Shown: positions 35,481 through 45,611, numbered from the stretch's first letter. The stretch: 64,000 nucleotides of DNA from Chromobacterium amazonense (GCF_001855565.1 NZ_MKCR01000008.1:58323-122322); one strand, 5' to 3'. The notes: generated by a model from the sequence alone, not told the origin. Numbers and translations: made by a program.

Positions 35481-36011
35481 ATGAGCATTCGGCTATTGCC
35501 GCCGCAAGCGGAGGACGCAGAGGCGCGGCTGGCTTTCGAGCTGTGCAATCGTGCCTATTTCGAGCGCTGGATCAATGCGCGGCCTGAAGGTTATTACCGG
35601 CTGGACGAGGTGCGGGATGCGATAGGCGCGGCGGCGGGGGAAGCCAAGGCCGATGCCGGGTATCAGTATCTGATCTGGCGAGGCGACGAAATCGTCGGCC
35701 GCATCAATCTGCGCGGGGTGGAGCGGCGGTATTTCCACAAGGCGGAGCTGGGTTACCGCATAGGCGAAGCGCATGCCGGACAAGGCATCGCCAGCCAGGC
35801 TTTGGCCGCCCTGCGCGAGCTGGCCTTCGGCGAGCTGGGGCTGGCCAGATTGGAGGCCACGGTGCGGCCGGCCAATCCCGGCTCGCTCAAGGTGCTGCAG
35901 CGCAATGGCTTCACGGTGTTCGGCAAGGCTGAGAAGAGCATGCTGCTGCATGGGCAATGGCATGATCTGTGGCACATGGCGTGTCGTTCCCCGCGGATTC
36001 GTTTTCAATAA
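35481..36011 (+). CDS. GNAT-family N-acetyltransferase (RimJ/RimL-like)
   Basis: 176 residues. The acetyl-CoA-binding motif A reads ELGYRIGEAHAGQGIASQAL, followed by ARLEATVRPANPGSLKVLQRNGF, typical of RimJ/RimL-type transferases. The ATG at 35481 has a GAAGAGG site; an upstream ATG at 35463 is possible. Substrate unknown. Confidence 0.88.
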   Translation: MSIRLLPPQAEDAEARLAFELCNRAYFERWINARPEGYYRLDEVRDAIGAAAGEAKADAGYQYLIWRGDEIVGRINLRGVERRYFHKAELGYRIGEAHAGQGIASQALAALRELAFGELGLARLEATVRPANPGSLKVLQRNGFTVFGKAEKSMLLHGQWHDLWHMACRSPRIRFQ

Positions 36012-36164
36012 ACCATAAAACTTTTATTGGCCACGGGGCCACATGAAAAAGCACGGACAAGATCCATGTATGCCGCTGTATTTTTGCAACGGGCAAGGCG
36101 CTCATCGCGCGGTTGGCAGCGGCTTGGCTGCGTTCTATTTCGTTTCTGCGGCCCAGATGTTTTG

Positions 36165-36197
36165 AAAAGAAAAAAGGCCGTCGCGCGGGCGACGGCC
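36165..36197 (-). terminator. Terminator after acs
   Basis: Stem GGCCGTCGC/GCGACGGCC with a 4-base loop. On the minus strand it is followed by a T-rich run (complement of GAAAAGAAAAAA). Confidence 0.85.
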
Positions 36198-36218
36198 AAT
36201 CAGGCTCTCCTCAAGGGA

Positions 36219-38183
36219 TTACAGCGGTTGCTGCAGCTGCGCCAGAATCTGCGGATTTTCCAGCGTGGACACGTCCTGGGTGATTTCCTCGCCCTTGGCG
36301 ATGGAGCGCAACAAGCGGCGCATGATCTTGCCGGAGCGGGTCTTGGGCAGGTTTTCGCCGAAGCGGATGTCGTCCGGCTGCGCGATCTTGCCGATTTCGT
36401 GCGCCACCCAGTTTTTCAGCTCCGCCGCTACGGTCTTGGCTGCGTCGCCCTGCGGCCGCGCGCCCTTCAGCACCACGAAGGCCACCACGGCTTCGCCCTT
36501 CACATCATGAGGCTTGCCGACCACGGCGGCTTCCGCCACCAGCGGGTTGGCCACCAGCGCCGATTCGATCTCCATGGTGCCCAGGCGGTGGCCTGACACG
36601 TTCAGCACGTCGTCGATGCGGCCCATGATCCAGAAATAGCCGTTCTCGTCGCGGTGGGCGGAATCGCCGGCCAGGTAGTATTTGCCGTCGAATTCGTCCG
36701 GGAAGTAGGTTTTCTTGAAACGGTCCGGATCGTTCCAGATGGTGCGCACCAAGCTGGGGAAGGGCTTCTTGATCACCAGGAAGCCGCCGCGGCCAGGTTC
36801 CACCTGGGCGCCGGATTCATCCACGATATCGGCGATGATGCCGGGCAAGGGCAGGGTGCAGGAACCCGGCTTGGTGGGCACCGCGCCCGGCAGCGGCGCG
36901 ATCATCGCGGAGCCGGTTTCAGTCTGCCACCAGGTGTCGACGATGGGGCAGCGGCCGCCGCCGACGGTTTCGTAATACCAGATCCACGCTTCGGGGTTGA
37001 TGGGCTCGCCCACCGTGCCCAGCACGCGCAAGGACGATAGATCGTACTGTTTGGGCAGGTCGGCGCCCAGCTTGATCAGCGAGCGGATCGCCGTCGGCGC
37101 GGTGTAGAAGATGGAAACCTTGTGCTGCTCGATCATTTTCCAGAAGCGGCCGGCGTCGGGATAGGTGGGCACGCCTTCGAAGATGACCTGGGTGGCGGCA
37201 TTGGCCAGCGGGCCGTAGCAGACATAGCTGTGGCCGGTGATCCAGCCTACGTCGGCGGTGCACCAGTACACGTCGTTGGGTTTGTAGTCGAACACCCAGC
37301 GGAAGCTGTTCATCGCGCCCAGCAGGTAGCCGGCGGTGCTGTGCTGGATGCCCTTGGGCTTGCCGGTGGAGCCTGAGGTATAAAGGATGAACAGCGGGTC
37401 TTCTGCGTTCATCCATTCCGGTTCGCAGGTTTCGCTTTGGCCTTCGATCAGCTTGTGCCACCACACGTCGCGGCCCTCGGTCCAGTTGGCGCCGCCATTG
37501 GTGCGCTGGTAGACCACCACGTGCTTGACCGATTCGGCGCCTTCCAGCGCCAGCGCCTCGTCCACCGTCGGTTTCAGCGGCACATTCTTGCCGCCGCGCA
37601 TGCCTTCGTTGGCGGTGATGACGACGCTGGCGCCGGCGTCTTGGATGCGGTCGCGCACAGCGCCGGCGGAGAAGCCGCCAAACACCACGGAGTGGATGGC
37701 GCCGATGCGGGCGCAGGCCTGCATGGCCACCACGGCCTCAATGCCCATCGGCATGTACACCACCACGCGGTCGCCTTTTTTCACCGCCAGGCTTTTCAGG
37801 CCGTTGGCGAACTGGCAGACGCGGCGGTGCAGCTCGGCATAGGTGATGCGGGTGACGTCGCCGTCGTCGGCTTCAAAGATGATGGCGATCTTGTTGGCGT
37901 TGGCGGCCAGGTGACGGTCCAGGCAGTTGTAGGACGCGTTCAGCACCCCATCCTCGAACCATTTGAAGAACGGCGCCTGGCTGTCGTCCAGCACGCGGGA
38001 GAACGGCTTCTTCCAGGTGATCAGTTCGCGCGCCAGATCCCCCCAGAACGACAGGTAATGATCATCGGCCTGTTCGCACAGGGCGTTGTAGGCCTCCATG
38101 CCGCTGATCGCCGCCTTGCGGCGGAACTCGTCCGACGGGGCGAAGCTGCGGGTTTCCTTGAGGATGGAATCTAGCGTCGACAT
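36219..38183 (-). CDS. acs: Acetyl-CoA synthetase
   Basis: 654 residues, full length. It activates acetate to acetyl-CoA through acetyl-AMP. The ATP-binding loop reads [27 protein letters not shown] is the A5 motif, and the catalytic, acetylatable lysine lies in [14 protein letters not shown] near residue 610. Downstream of actP by 72 bases on the same strand, forming an acetate uptake and activation unit. Confidence 0.97.
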   Translation of the reverse strand: MSTLDSILKETRSFAPSDEFRRKAAISGMEAYNALCEQADDHYLSFWGDLARELITWKKPFSRVLDDSQAPFFKWFEDGVLNASYNCLDRHLAANANKIAIIFEADDGDVTRITYAELHRRVCQFANGLKSLAVKKGDRVVVYMPMGIEAVVAMQACARIGAIHSVVFGGFSAGAVRDRIQDAGASVVITANEGMRGGKNVPLKPTVDEALALEGAESVKHVVVYQRTNGGANWTEGRDVWWHKLIEGQSETCEPEWMNAEDPLFILYTSGSTGKPKGIQHSTAGYLLGAMNSFRWVFDYKPNDVYWCTADVGWITGHSYVCYGPLANAATQVIFEGVPTYPDAGRFWKMIEQHKVSIFYTAPTAIRSLIKLGADLPKQYDLSSLRVLGTVGEPINPEAWIWYYETVGGGRCPIVDTWWQTETGSAMIAPLPGAVPTKPGSCTLPLPGIIADIVDESGAQVEPGRGGFLVIKKPFPSLVRTIWNDPDRFKKTYFPDEFDGKYYLAGDSAHRDENGYFWIMGRIDDVLNVSGHRLGTMEIESALVANPLVAEAAVVGKPHDVKGEAVVAFVVLKGARPQGDAAKTVAAELKNWVAHEIGKIAQPDDIRFGENLPKTRSGKIMRRLLRSIAKGEEITQDVSTLENPQILAQLQQPL

Positions 38184-38255
38184 GTATTTCTCCAGAGTCT
38201 TTGATGTTGTCGCCGCGCGCCGTGACGACGCGCGGCCTGTCTATGGTGTTGACAC

Positions 38256-39935
38256 TTAATGCTTGCTGGCGCCGGAAGCGCCGATGCCGGTCATCGCCCG
38301 CACGTACTGGGCGTCGAACTTGGCCTTTTCATCGGCTGCCTGCTTCGATGTATCCAGCACCGAGATCAGCCAGGTGGCGACGAAAGCCAGGGTCATCGAG
38401 AAGATGGCCGGGTTCTTGTACGGGAAAATGGCGTGCTCGTGCTTCATCACTTCCACCCATACCGTCGGGCCCAGCACGATCAGCACCACGGCGGTCAGCA
38501 GGCCGATCAGGCCGCCGATCACTGCGCCGCGCGTGGTCAGTCCCTTCCAGAACATCGACAGGAACAGCACCGGGAAGTTTGCCGAGGCGGCGATGGAGAA
38601 GGCCAGGCCCACCATGAAGGCGATGTTCTGTTTCTCGAACACCAGGCCCAGCACGATGGCCACCACGCCCAGCACCACGGTGGTGATCTTGGAGACGCGG
38701 ATTTCGTCGGTTTCGTTAGCCTTGCCGTGCTTGATCACGCTGGCGTACAGGTCATGCGAAACCGCGGACGCGCCGGACAGGGCCAGGCCGGACACCACCG
38801 CCAGAATGGTGGCGAAAGCCACGGCCGAGATGAAGCCGAGGAAAACGTCGCCGCCAACCGCGCCCGCCAGATGGATGGCGGCCATATTGTTGCCGCCTAT
38901 CAGCTGATGCACCTCCTTGCCGTTCTTCATCACCGTTTCCATCATCCCCGGCTGGTTCAGCACCAGCATGATGGCGCCGAAGCCGATGATGAAGGTGAGG
39001 ATGTAGAAGTAGCCGATGAAGCCGGTGGCGAAGAACACCGACTTGCGCGCCTCCTTGGCGTCGGCGACGGTGAAGAAGCGCATCAGGATGTGTGGCAGGC
39101 CGGCGGTGCCGAACATCAGCGCCAGACCCAGAGAGATGGAGTCGATCGGATCGGCCTTGCCCGGCGCCATGATGGCGGCGCCCTTGCTATGGACGGCGAC
39201 GGCTTTTTCAAACATCAGCTCCGGGCTGAAACCGACGGTGGCCAATACCATGATGGCCATGAAGGTGGCGCCGGACAGCAAAAGCACAGCCTTGATGATC
39301 TGCACCCAAGTGGTGGCCAGCATGCCGCCGAACAGCACATAACACACCATCAGCACCCCCACCAGCAGCACGGCCGAGCCGTAGCTCATGCCGAACAGCA
39401 ACTGGATCAGCTTGCCGGCGCCTACCATTTGCGCGATCAGATAAATCGCCACCACCACCAGCGTGGACAGGGCGGCGAAACTGCGCACCGGCGTCTGCTG
39501 CAGGCGGTAAGAAGCCACGTCGGCGAAGGTGTATTTGCCCAAGTTGCGCAGCCGTTCCGCCACCAGGAACAGGATGATGGGCCAGCCCACCAGGAAGCCC
39601 ATGGAATAGATCAGGCCATCGTAGCCTTTCTCGAACACCAGCGCGGAAATGCCGAGGAAGGACGCGGCGGACATATAGTCGCCAGCGATGGCCAGGCCGT
39701 TCTGAAAGCCAGTGATGCCGCCGCCGGCGGCGTAGAAGTCGCTGGCGGATTTGGTGCGGCGCGCCGCCCAGTAGGTGATGCCCAGGGTGAAGGCGACGAA
39801 CAGGAAGAACATGATGATGGCGTGCCAGTTGGTGGCCTGCTGCTTGACATCGCCTTCTATCGCGCCCGCCGCCAAGGCCAGCGTGGGCAGCAGGGCCGCC
39901 GCACAGGCGGCCAGGATGAGTTTGCGTGGCTGCAT
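38256..39935 (-). CDS. actP: Cation/acetate symporter
   Basis: 559 residues from the ATG at 39935. Signal-like N-terminus, then 13 hydrophobic segments of the sodium:solute symporter family, with [20 protein letters not shown] and [15 protein letters not shown], hallmarks of ActP. It imports acetate. Its start overlaps the stop of the DUF485 gene (TAATG). Confidence 0.95.
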   Translation of the reverse strand: MQPRKLILAACAAALLPTLALAAGAIEGDVKQQATNWHAIIMFFLFVAFTLGITYWAARRTKSASDFYAAGGGITGFQNGLAIAGDYMSAASFLGISALVFEKGYDGLIYSMGFLVGWPIILFLVAERLRNLGKYTFADVASYRLQQTPVRSFAALSTLVVVAIYLIAQMVGAGKLIQLLFGMSYGSAVLLVGVLMVCYVLFGGMLATTWVQIIKAVLLLSGATFMAIMVLATVGFSPELMFEKAVAVHSKGAAIMAPGKADPIDSISLGLALMFGTAGLPHILMRFFTVADAKEARKSVFFATGFIGYFYILTFIIGFGAIMLVLNQPGMMETVMKNGKEVHQLIGGNNMAAIHLAGAVGGDVFLGFISAVAFATILAVVSGLALSGASAVSHDLYASVIKHGKANETDEIRVSKITTVVLGVVAIVLGLVFEKQNIAFMVGLAFSIAASANFPVLFLSMFWKGLTTRGAVIGGLIGLLTAVVLIVLGPTVWVEVMKHEHAIFPYKNPAIFSMTLAFVATWLISVLDTSKQAADEKAKFDAQYVRAMTGIGASGASKH

Positions 39936-40243
39936 TATCGGGACTCCTCGACGATCTGTTGGGTCAGCGGGTCGAACTCGCGGTTGGCGCGGCGCACGTA
40001 GATGCCTGTCAGCACGAAGGCGGACAGGATGATGCAAATGCCCACCGGGATGCCTACTGTCATGGCGGCGCCTGCATACAGCGGCTTGCCCAGCAAGGAC
40101 GGGTCGAAAGCCAGCACCAGAATGTAGCCGTAATAAATGGCCAGCATGACGATGGCCAGGGTCCAGCCGAGGCTGGTTTTCTTGTGGACCAGTTCCAGGT
40201 ACTTCGGATTGGACTGGATCTTCTTCAGAGTCTCCTCATTCAT
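39935..40243 (-). CDS. DUF485 (YjcH-like) membrane protein
   Basis: 102 residues with an AAGGAGG site. Two hydrophobic segments ([19 protein letters not shown] and [19 protein letters not shown]). It is the usual small partner encoded immediately before actP in the yjcH-actP-acs arrangement. Confidence 0.92.
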   Translation of the reverse strand: MNEETLKKIQSNPKYLELVHKKTSLGWTLAIVMLAIYYGYILVLAFDPSLLGKPLYAGAAMTVGIPVGICIILSAFVLTGIYVRRANREFDPLTQQIVEESR

Positions 40244-40626
40244 GACATCCTCCTTTGGGGGTGTGCTGCGCTTGAAGGGGCGCTGATCCAAACATACGAG
40301 AGGACGGCGGCGGTAATCTAATCGTATTTTTTGATGCGGTAAATTTGTCGCGCCGATGATTGGTTAGGAAATATTATGTTAATCAATGGTCTGTGGTGGA
40401 ATTTTTGCTCGAATTCGCGGCCGTTTAGCCTTTTGTCATAATGACGATAGGCTGTGCGTTGCGATGGGGCGAGCGGGGCCATCAGTTGGATATGGCGCGG
40501 GGGCTGGCTTGGATAAGCGGCTGACTTGATGCTGGGACGGAGATGGCGGCAGAGCAGCGACAACGATATGACCGGGAGGCAGTGGCGCATTCAAGCTGAA
40601 CCTGAACCGCCCGGCAGCATGCCAAC
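40244..40626. other. Gene-free region holding the acetate-operon promoter
   Basis: The first ~200 bases upstream of the DUF485 gene are AT-rich and presumably contain the promoter (reverse strand). No clear operator was recognised. No gene is supported in 40440-40626. Confidence 0.45.
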
Positions 40627-40827
40627 TCAGCCGCGCGGGGGCGTCGTTTTGGGAATGAAGCGCAGGCAGGTCTGGCCGGAGGCCTCCTGCACGTCGAGGC
40701 AGGGCAGGCGCTTGCTGGAAAAGCCCATCGCCCGGCAGCCGTAGGGAAAGTCCGGGTTGTAGGTGATGAAGTAGTGGCGGCAGCGGCGGCATAGCGGCTC
40801 GGCGCGCGGCGGACGCGGTGCGGGCAT
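40627..40827 (-). CDS. Small cysteine-rich protein, probable metal-binding
   Basis: 66 residues from the ATG at 40827. Cysteines appear as LCRRCRHYF, YGCRAM, LPCLD and QTCLRF, a pattern suited to binding one metal ion or cluster. The core FITYNPDFPYGCRAMGF looks conserved. I know no function. It lies behind the lysozyme gene, from which it is separated by a terminator-like hairpin. Confidence 0.6.
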   Translation of the reverse strand: MPAPRPPRAEPLCRRCRHYFITYNPDFPYGCRAMGFSSKRLPCLDVQEASGQTCLRFIPKTTPPRG

Positions 40828-40839
40828 GGGCGATTCGGG

Positions 40840-40876
40840 AAAAGACAAACCCGCCCAGCTTAGCAGCGGGCGGGCC
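40840..40876 (-). terminator. Terminator after the lysozyme gene
   Basis: Minus-strand stem CCGCCC/GGGCGG extended by flanking C/G pairs, then GTTTGTCTTTTC. Confidence 0.65.
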
Positions 40877-40907
40877 GATTGTGGCGGCGATGCGTCGAAT
40901 AGCGAAC

Positions 40908-41354
40908 TTAGGCCGTCGCGGCGACCGGGCTCAGGAACAGCGCCTGCTCGGCCTGGCGGCGTTTTTGCAGACCCGGCAGCACCTTGCCGCCGGCCTTGTC
41001 CCACAACGGGAACTGTCCAGAAGCGCCCCGGTAGTCGCCCTGGTTCAGCAAGCGCAGCAGGGTGGAGCTCTGCAGATTGCCCAGGCCCAGGTTGTAACTG
41101 AAGCTGATCAGCGCATCGAACTGGTTCTGGTTGATGGCCACCTTGACCAGATTGGACACGCCCTGCTCAAAGCGCCGCAAGTCCTGGCTCAGCAGCTGCG
41201 TGGCCTGGCTGTCGCTGATGCTCAGGCCTGCCCGCACATCAGGTCCGGTGTGGCCATAGCCTATGGTCCAGACGCCGACCGAGTCCTGATAGGCGGTCAG
41301 CCGCAGCCCTTCGAATTGCTGGATCAGCTGGATGCCGTTGCTGCTGGTTTGCAT
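40908..41354 (-). CDS. GH24 phage-type lysozyme
   Basis: 148 residues with AAAGGAG before the ATG at 41354. GH24 catalytic region: Glu in LIQQFEGLRLTAYQDSVG with GVWTIGYGHTG, the T4-lysozyme-like E-D/T arrangement. It has no signal peptide or SAR helix, so it needs help to cross the membrane. No phage genes are nearby, so it is a lone lysozyme, either a domesticated endolysin or a secretion-system cargo. Confidence 0.9.
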   Translation of the reverse strand: MQTSSNGIQLIQQFEGLRLTAYQDSVGVWTIGYGHTGPDVRAGLSISDSQATQLLSQDLRRFEQGVSNLVKVAINQNQFDALISFSYNLGLGNLQSSTLLRLLNQGDYRGASGQFPLWDKAGGKVLPGLQKRRQAEQALFLSPVAATA

Positions 41355-41511
41355 GAAGTGGTCTCCTTTATCTGTTGATAGGGCAGGGGCGAGCGGAAAG
41401 AACTCGTCGCGGCTGGGGCGATCCCCATGACAGGGGCTGGCGTCGCCGCGTCGAGCGGACAATGGCGGCCTGGAAATCTGTTTGGTATTTTTAATTTTAC
41501 TGGTAATGCCT

Positions 41512-41696
41512 AGGGGCTGTTGACGTTTGGGGAGAGGTCGCGCCGGGATGCGTTTTGCGGCGAATTGAGGCGTTTCGCGTGCCGCATTTCATTCTCTGCC
41601 AGTGCGGAACAACGAAGAGTCGGCGCGAAAAGCGCCCGGCCCTGCGGGTTTGGCGAAGCGCAAACGCGATCCACTCACCAAACGTCAACAGCCCCT
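41512..41696. mobile_element. 185-bp MITE-like element with 19-bp terminal inverted repeats
   Basis: The left end AGGGGCTGTTGACGTTTGG and right end CCAAACGTCAACAGCCCCT are perfect inverted repeats of 19 bp, continuing imperfectly (GGAG/CTCA). The interior has no gene. A target duplication is not evident. It lies in the intergenic region between lysozyme and cytochrome b561 genes. The parent transposon is not in the window. Confidence 0.8.
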
Positions 41697-41869
41697 GGAT
41701 GTCAGGACATGAACTGTGCTGTCGCTATTCTGGCAGTGAGAGAATCTATTGTTTATTAATGAGAAACAATAAATTTGTTTAGCCGGGCTATTTCGTGAAA
41801 TGAAAACCGCTTACATTGAGCATCGTCCATCGGCTGCCATGCAGCTTTGACTTTCCAGCAGAGGCTTCC

Positions 41870-42412
41870 ATGTCCCAAACGCGCTATACCTCCACCGCCA
41901 TCTTTCTGCACTGGCTGATGGCCATCATGCTGCTCTGCCTGTTCTGCGTCGGCTTCTACATGCATGGCCTGCCGCTGTCGCCATTCAAGCTGAAGATCTA
42001 CTCCTGGCACAAATGGGCTGGCGTCACGGTGTTTTTGCTGGTTTGGCTGCGCCTGATCTGGCGCTTTGGACACCGGCCGCCGGCGCTGCCCGCCGGCATG
42101 GGCGCGGCGATGCGGGCGCTGGCGCATGTCGGCCACTTGGCGCTGTATCTGCTGATGATCGCCATTCCGCTGTCCGGTTGGCTGATGAGCTCGGCCAAGG
42201 GCGTGCAGACCGTGTATTTCGGCGTGCTGCCGCTGCCGGATCTGATCGCGCCTAATCAAGACCTGGGGCATCGGCTGGGCGCGGTGCACACCGCGCTGAA
42301 CTACCTGCTGGCGGCGACAGTGCTGGGCCATGCCGCCGCCGCGTTGAAACATCATCTGCTAGACAAGGACGATGTGCTGAGCCGCATGCTGCCGTGGCGC
42401 GCTCGCTCCTGA
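41870..42412 (+). CDS. Cytochrome b561 family protein
   Basis: 180 residues, four hydrophobic helices. Haem-ligand histidines are expected in AIFLHWLMA, IYSWHKWAGV, LAHVGHLALYL and RLGAVHTALNYLL. It is a di-haem membrane cytochrome thought to move electrons from quinols to partners such as YceI proteins. First gene of an operon with two YceI genes. Confidence 0.92.
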   Translation: MSQTRYTSTAIFLHWLMAIMLLCLFCVGFYMHGLPLSPFKLKIYSWHKWAGVTVFLLVWLRLIWRFGHRPPALPAGMGAAMRALAHVGHLALYLLMIAIPLSGWLMSSAKGVQTVYFGVLPLPDLIAPNQDLGHRLGAVHTALNYLLAATVLGHAAAALKHHLLDKDDVLSRMLPWRARS

Positions 42413-42433
42413 CCCTCACCCGGAGAACCAAAC

Positions 42434-43003
42434 ATGAAAATCCAATCCCTTGCGCTGTCCTTGCTCATGGGCAGCGTCTTGGCGGCTCCTTTGACCGCCC
42501 GCGCGGCGGCTTACACTGCCATCCAGCAGGACAAGAGCCATATCGCCTTCGGCTATAAGCAGATGGGCGTGGGCATGCAAGGCCAGTTCAAAAAATTCTC
42601 CGCCGTGCTGAATTTCGATCCGGCCAAGCCGGCCGCATCCAAGGCTGAGCTGACGGTGGACATCGCCAGCATCGACACTGGCTCGGCAGAGACCAATGAC
42701 CAAGTGTCTGACAAGGACTGGTTCAATACCAAGCAGTATCCGACAGCCCGCTTCGTGTCCGGCGCCATCAAGCCGCTGGGCGGCAACCGCTTCCAGGTGG
42801 ACGGCAAGCTGACCATCAAGGGCCGCACCCAGGCCGTCAGCACCGTGGCCACCATGACGCCGCAGGGCGCGATGGCGGCTTTTGACGGCGCGCTGAACAT
42901 CAAGCGGGCCGACTTCGCCATCGGCGAAGGCGACTGGAGGGACTTCGGCACCGTCGCCAACGAAATCCAGATCAAGTTCCACCTGCTGGCGCGCGCCAAA
43001 TAA
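42434..43003 (+). CDS. YceI-family periplasmic protein 1
   Basis: 189 residues with a signal peptide (ends ARAAA). The lipocalin-like YceI fold shows YTAIQQDKSHIAFGYKQMG and DWFNTKQYPTARFVSGAI. Family members bind isoprenoid quinones. The gene lies 21 bases after cytochrome b561. Confidence 0.9.
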   Translation: MKIQSLALSLLMGSVLAAPLTARAAAYTAIQQDKSHIAFGYKQMGVGMQGQFKKFSAVLNFDPAKPAASKAELTVDIASIDTGSAETNDQVSDKDWFNTKQYPTARFVSGAIKPLGGNRFQVDGKLTIKGRTQAVSTVATMTPQGAMAAFDGALNIKRADFAIGEGDWRDFGTVANEIQIKFHLLARAK

Positions 43004-43034
43004 GCGCGGCCGCTTTCAACCAAGGAAAGAAGCC

Positions 43035-43613
43035 ATGAATAAACTGACTCGCCTCACTCTGGCCGCCGTGGCCTTCGCCGGCTTCAGCAGCGCCGCGCTG
43101 GCTGCGCCGGAAACCTACGTCATCGACGGCACCCACACCTTTCCGCGCTTTTCCTACAGCCACTTCGGCTTTTCCACCCAGCTGAGCCGTTTCGACAAAA
43201 CCAGCGGCAAGATCGTGTTGGACAAGGAAGCCAAGACCGGCTCCGTCGACGTCACCATCGACATGAAATCGGTGGACACCGGCTACCCGGTGTTCAACGG
43301 CCACATCCAGGGCGCGGACTTCTTCGATACCGCCAAGTATCCGACCGCCACCTTCAAGTCCACCAAGGTGCTGTTCGACGGCGACAAGCCGACCACCGTG
43401 GAGGGCAATCTGACCATCAAGGGCGTGACCAAGCCGGTGACGCTGACCCTGTCCAGCTTCCTGCAGCAGCCGCACCCGATGCTGAAGAAGGACGCCATCG
43501 GCGCCAATGCCAGCGTCAAGGTCAAGCGCAGCGAGTTCAATGCCGGCAAGTACGCGCCGTATGTCGGCGACGATGTCACCATCGACATCGCCGTGGAAGC
43601 CATCCACGAGTAA
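43035..43613 (+). CDS. YceI-family periplasmic protein 2
   Basis: 192 residues, signal peptide ending AALAAP. YceI motifs are YVIDGTHTFPRFSYSHFG, FFDTAKYPTATFKST and NLTIKGVTKPVTLTL. It is closer to E. coli YceI than the first copy. With cytochrome b561 it likely forms a periplasmic quinone/electron-transfer unit. Confidence 0.93.
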   Translation: MNKLTRLTLAAVAFAGFSSAALAAPETYVIDGTHTFPRFSYSHFGFSTQLSRFDKTSGKIVLDKEAKTGSVDVTIDMKSVDTGYPVFNGHIQGADFFDTAKYPTATFKSTKVLFDGDKPTTVEGNLTIKGVTKPVTLTLSSFLQQPHPMLKKDAIGANASVKVKRSEFNAGKYAPYVGDDVTIDIAVEAIHE

Positions 43614-43636
43614 GCCCAGTCTCGGGTTTGCCATGG

Positions 43637-43671
43637 AAAACGGCCGGGTCCGCAAGGGCGCGGCCGTTTTT
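43637..43671 (+). terminator. Terminator of the cytochrome b561/YceI operon
   Basis: Stem AAAACGGCCG/CGGCCGTTTT followed by T, 23 bases after the stop. Confidence 0.8.
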
Positions 43672-43958
43672 CGCGTTTAGGCGCGCGGCATCGACCGAAG
43701 CGCCATCACCGAGGCGGCGGGCCGCAGATCGGAAATGGAAGCGGTCGCCACCGCGGGGCGCATGCCAGGACGCCGGCGGCAGGAAGTCGGTTTAGCGGCC
43801 CCGTCGCCAGGCAGGCCGCATGCAAGATGCGATCCGCATTCATATGGCAAAGTCGATACGGTTGATTTGACTTTGGAATATTAAATTTTTTGAAATTAAC
43901 TCATTGGCAATGGCGAGAGGCCAAGCTGTTGCGCTTTCCACTCAAACATGGAACGCAA
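43672..43958. other. Upstream region of the sphingomyelinase gene
   Basis: GC-rich sequence to about 43850, then an AT-rich stretch (43865-43900) that probably holds the promoter. No gene or clear operator was seen. The open frame from 43890 lacks a ribosome site at its first ATG. Confidence 0.4.
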
Positions 43959-45491
43959 ATGAACGCTTGGACTCTCCTGTTGTGCGGGGCGCTGGCCGCG
44001 CCTGCCCTATGCCGCGCCGATGCTCCCGAAAACTTGAAGCTGGCGACCTGGAACGCCATGCTATTGCCGCAGACCCTGTATCCCAATTATGGCCAGATGC
44101 GCCGCGTCGAGCTGATGGCGGCTTCCCGCGTGGCCCAGGACCAGGACGTGGTGGTGTTCCAGGAGCTGCAGGACAACGCGGCGTCGGACAAGCTGCTGGC
44201 GCTGCTCAAGCCGCGCTTTCCGTATCAGACCCCGGTCATCGGCCGTACCCAGCAAGGCTGGGATGGGACCGAAGGCTGGAACGCATGGAAACCGGAGGAT
44301 GGCGGCGTCGCCATCGTCAGCCGCTGGCCCATCGTGGAGCAGCGGCAGTATCTGTTTCAGACGCCGGGCTGCAGCTGGGACGGCCAGGCGCTGAAAGGCT
44401 TCGCCTACGCCAAGATCAATGCCGGCGGCCGCGTGTTTCACGTCATCGGCACCCACCTGCAGTCGGAAGACAGCGGCTGCGCCAACCATGGCGACGTCGC
44501 TGTGCGCCAGGCGCAGCTGCGCGAACTGGCTAATTGGGTCAAGGCCAGGCACTTGCCGCCGGAGGAGACGGTCATCGTCGCCGGCGACATGAATATCGAC
44601 CGCAACAAGACCAGCGAATACCGCGCCTTGCTCGACATTCTGCAGGCCAGCGAGCCGCGCTACGCCGGCATGCCGCACAGCTTCGACACCGCCGGCAACG
44701 GCATCGCGCTGGAGCGCTATGGGGCGCGCACGGGCGACGCGCCGGAATATCTGGACTACATCCTGCTGTTGCGGGGCCACCGCCAGCCTGCCGTATGGCA
44801 CAACCAGGCCTTGGACGCGCCGGCGCCGCAATGGACGGCGCAGTCGGCGCTGGCCAAGCAAACTTACGCCTACGCCGATTTCAGCGACCACTACCCGGTG
44901 CAGGCCTTCGCCTGGGCCGACGCCTCTACGCCGACCCATTCCCTGAGCGCTCCGGCGGGCAGCTACCGCGGCCTAACCTTGCAGAATCAGGCCAGCGGCC
45001 GCTACGTCCAGGCCGGCGACGCCAATGACGGCTGGCTGAAAACCGATGCCGCGGCGCCGGGGCCGCGCGCGCGCTTCAATCTGTCCAACAATTTTTCCAT
45101 GCGCGACAACGGCTGCGTCCGCTCCGGCGAATACGTCAGGCTGGAGCGCGCGGACCGTCCGGGCTGGTTCTGGAACTGGTGGAGCGGGCTGGGCGGCAAC
45201 CAGTATGCCTATTACGCCGCGCAAGGCGCGTTGAACCGCTCCGCGGAGCTGCGATTGATCAACCACAGCCGGCCGGAAGGCTGCTTGCAGGACGGCGACG
45301 TGGTGTCGTTCAAGGACTGGGCGCGCGCGGCGGACTATTACCTGACGGCCTGGGCCGGCGGCGGCCATGCGGACCAGCTGTATCTGTGGCAGCCGGCCGC
45401 CGGCGACGGCGAACGCTTCCGCGTGCGGCTGGGCGAGGAGGCGCGCTATCTGGATTGGCGCGCGCAATTGGTCTACGCCAAGCGGCGTTGA
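43959..45491 (+). CDS. Secreted sphingomyelinase C (EEP family) with C-terminal extension
   Basis: 510 residues from the ATG at 43959 (GGAACG site), which starts directly with a signal peptide (LLLCGALAAPALCRA). The endonuclease/exonuclease/phosphatase fold shows the metal Glu in VVVFQELQDN, HVIGTHLQSED, VAGDMNIDRNKT and the catalytic His in YADFSDHYPVQAF, as in neutral bacterial sphingomyelinases/beta-haemolysins. These split sphingomyelin into ceramide and phosphocholine. Residues ~345-510 form an extra, aromatic-rich beta domain not present in the shortest enzymes, possibly for membrane binding. Confidence 0.9.
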   Translation: MNAWTLLLCGALAAPALCRADAPENLKLATWNAMLLPQTLYPNYGQMRRVELMAASRVAQDQDVVVFQELQDNAASDKLLALLKPRFPYQTPVIGRTQQGWDGTEGWNAWKPEDGGVAIVSRWPIVEQRQYLFQTPGCSWDGQALKGFAYAKINAGGRVFHVIGTHLQSEDSGCANHGDVAVRQAQLRELANWVKARHLPPEETVIVAGDMNIDRNKTSEYRALLDILQASEPRYAGMPHSFDTAGNGIALERYGARTGDAPEYLDYILLLRGHRQPAVWHNQALDAPAPQWTAQSALAKQTYAYADFSDHYPVQAFAWADASTPTHSLSAPAGSYRGLTLQNQASGRYVQAGDANDGWLKTDAAAPGPRARFNLSNNFSMRDNGCVRSGEYVRLERADRPGWFWNWWSGLGGNQYAYYAAQGALNRSAELRLINHSRPEGCLQDGDVVSFKDWARAADYYLTAWAGGGHADQLYLWQPAAGDGERFRVRLGEEARYLDWRAQLVYAKRR

Positions 45492-45526
45492 GGTGCTGAT
45501 GGCTTGTCTCTGATTGGCGACAGCTG

Positions 45527-45548
45527 ACCCTGTTCATTGGAACAGGGT
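45527..45548. promoter_or_regulatory. Palindrome upstream of vioA (candidate CviR lux-box or terminator)
   Basis: ACCCTGTTC-ATTG-GAACAGGGT has perfect 9-bp arms. Its core CTGTTCATTGGAACAG agrees at 10 of 12 fixed positions with the CviR consensus CTGNCC-N4-GGNCAG as I recall it. It lies 36 bases after the sphingomyelinase stop, has no T-tract, and is ~240 bp before vioA, so both roles are possible. A CTGTCCGACAG palindrome follows at 45557-45567. Confidence 0.5.
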
Positions 45549-45611
45549 TAGGCATTCTGTCCGACAGTATGCTTGTTGATTGGATACAAATTGACTAACG
45601 TGTCACCCATG

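Noticed and set aside
38259..40001. 580-codon plus frame opposite actP
   Set aside because: Shadow of a clear symporter gene; the composition (His/Gln/Glu repeats) is not protein-like.
45527..45548. Calling the vioA-upstream palindrome simply as the sphingomyelinase terminator
   Set aside because: It has a perfect stem but no T-tract, and its core resembles a LuxR-type box, so it was kept as a regulatory candidate with both options stated.
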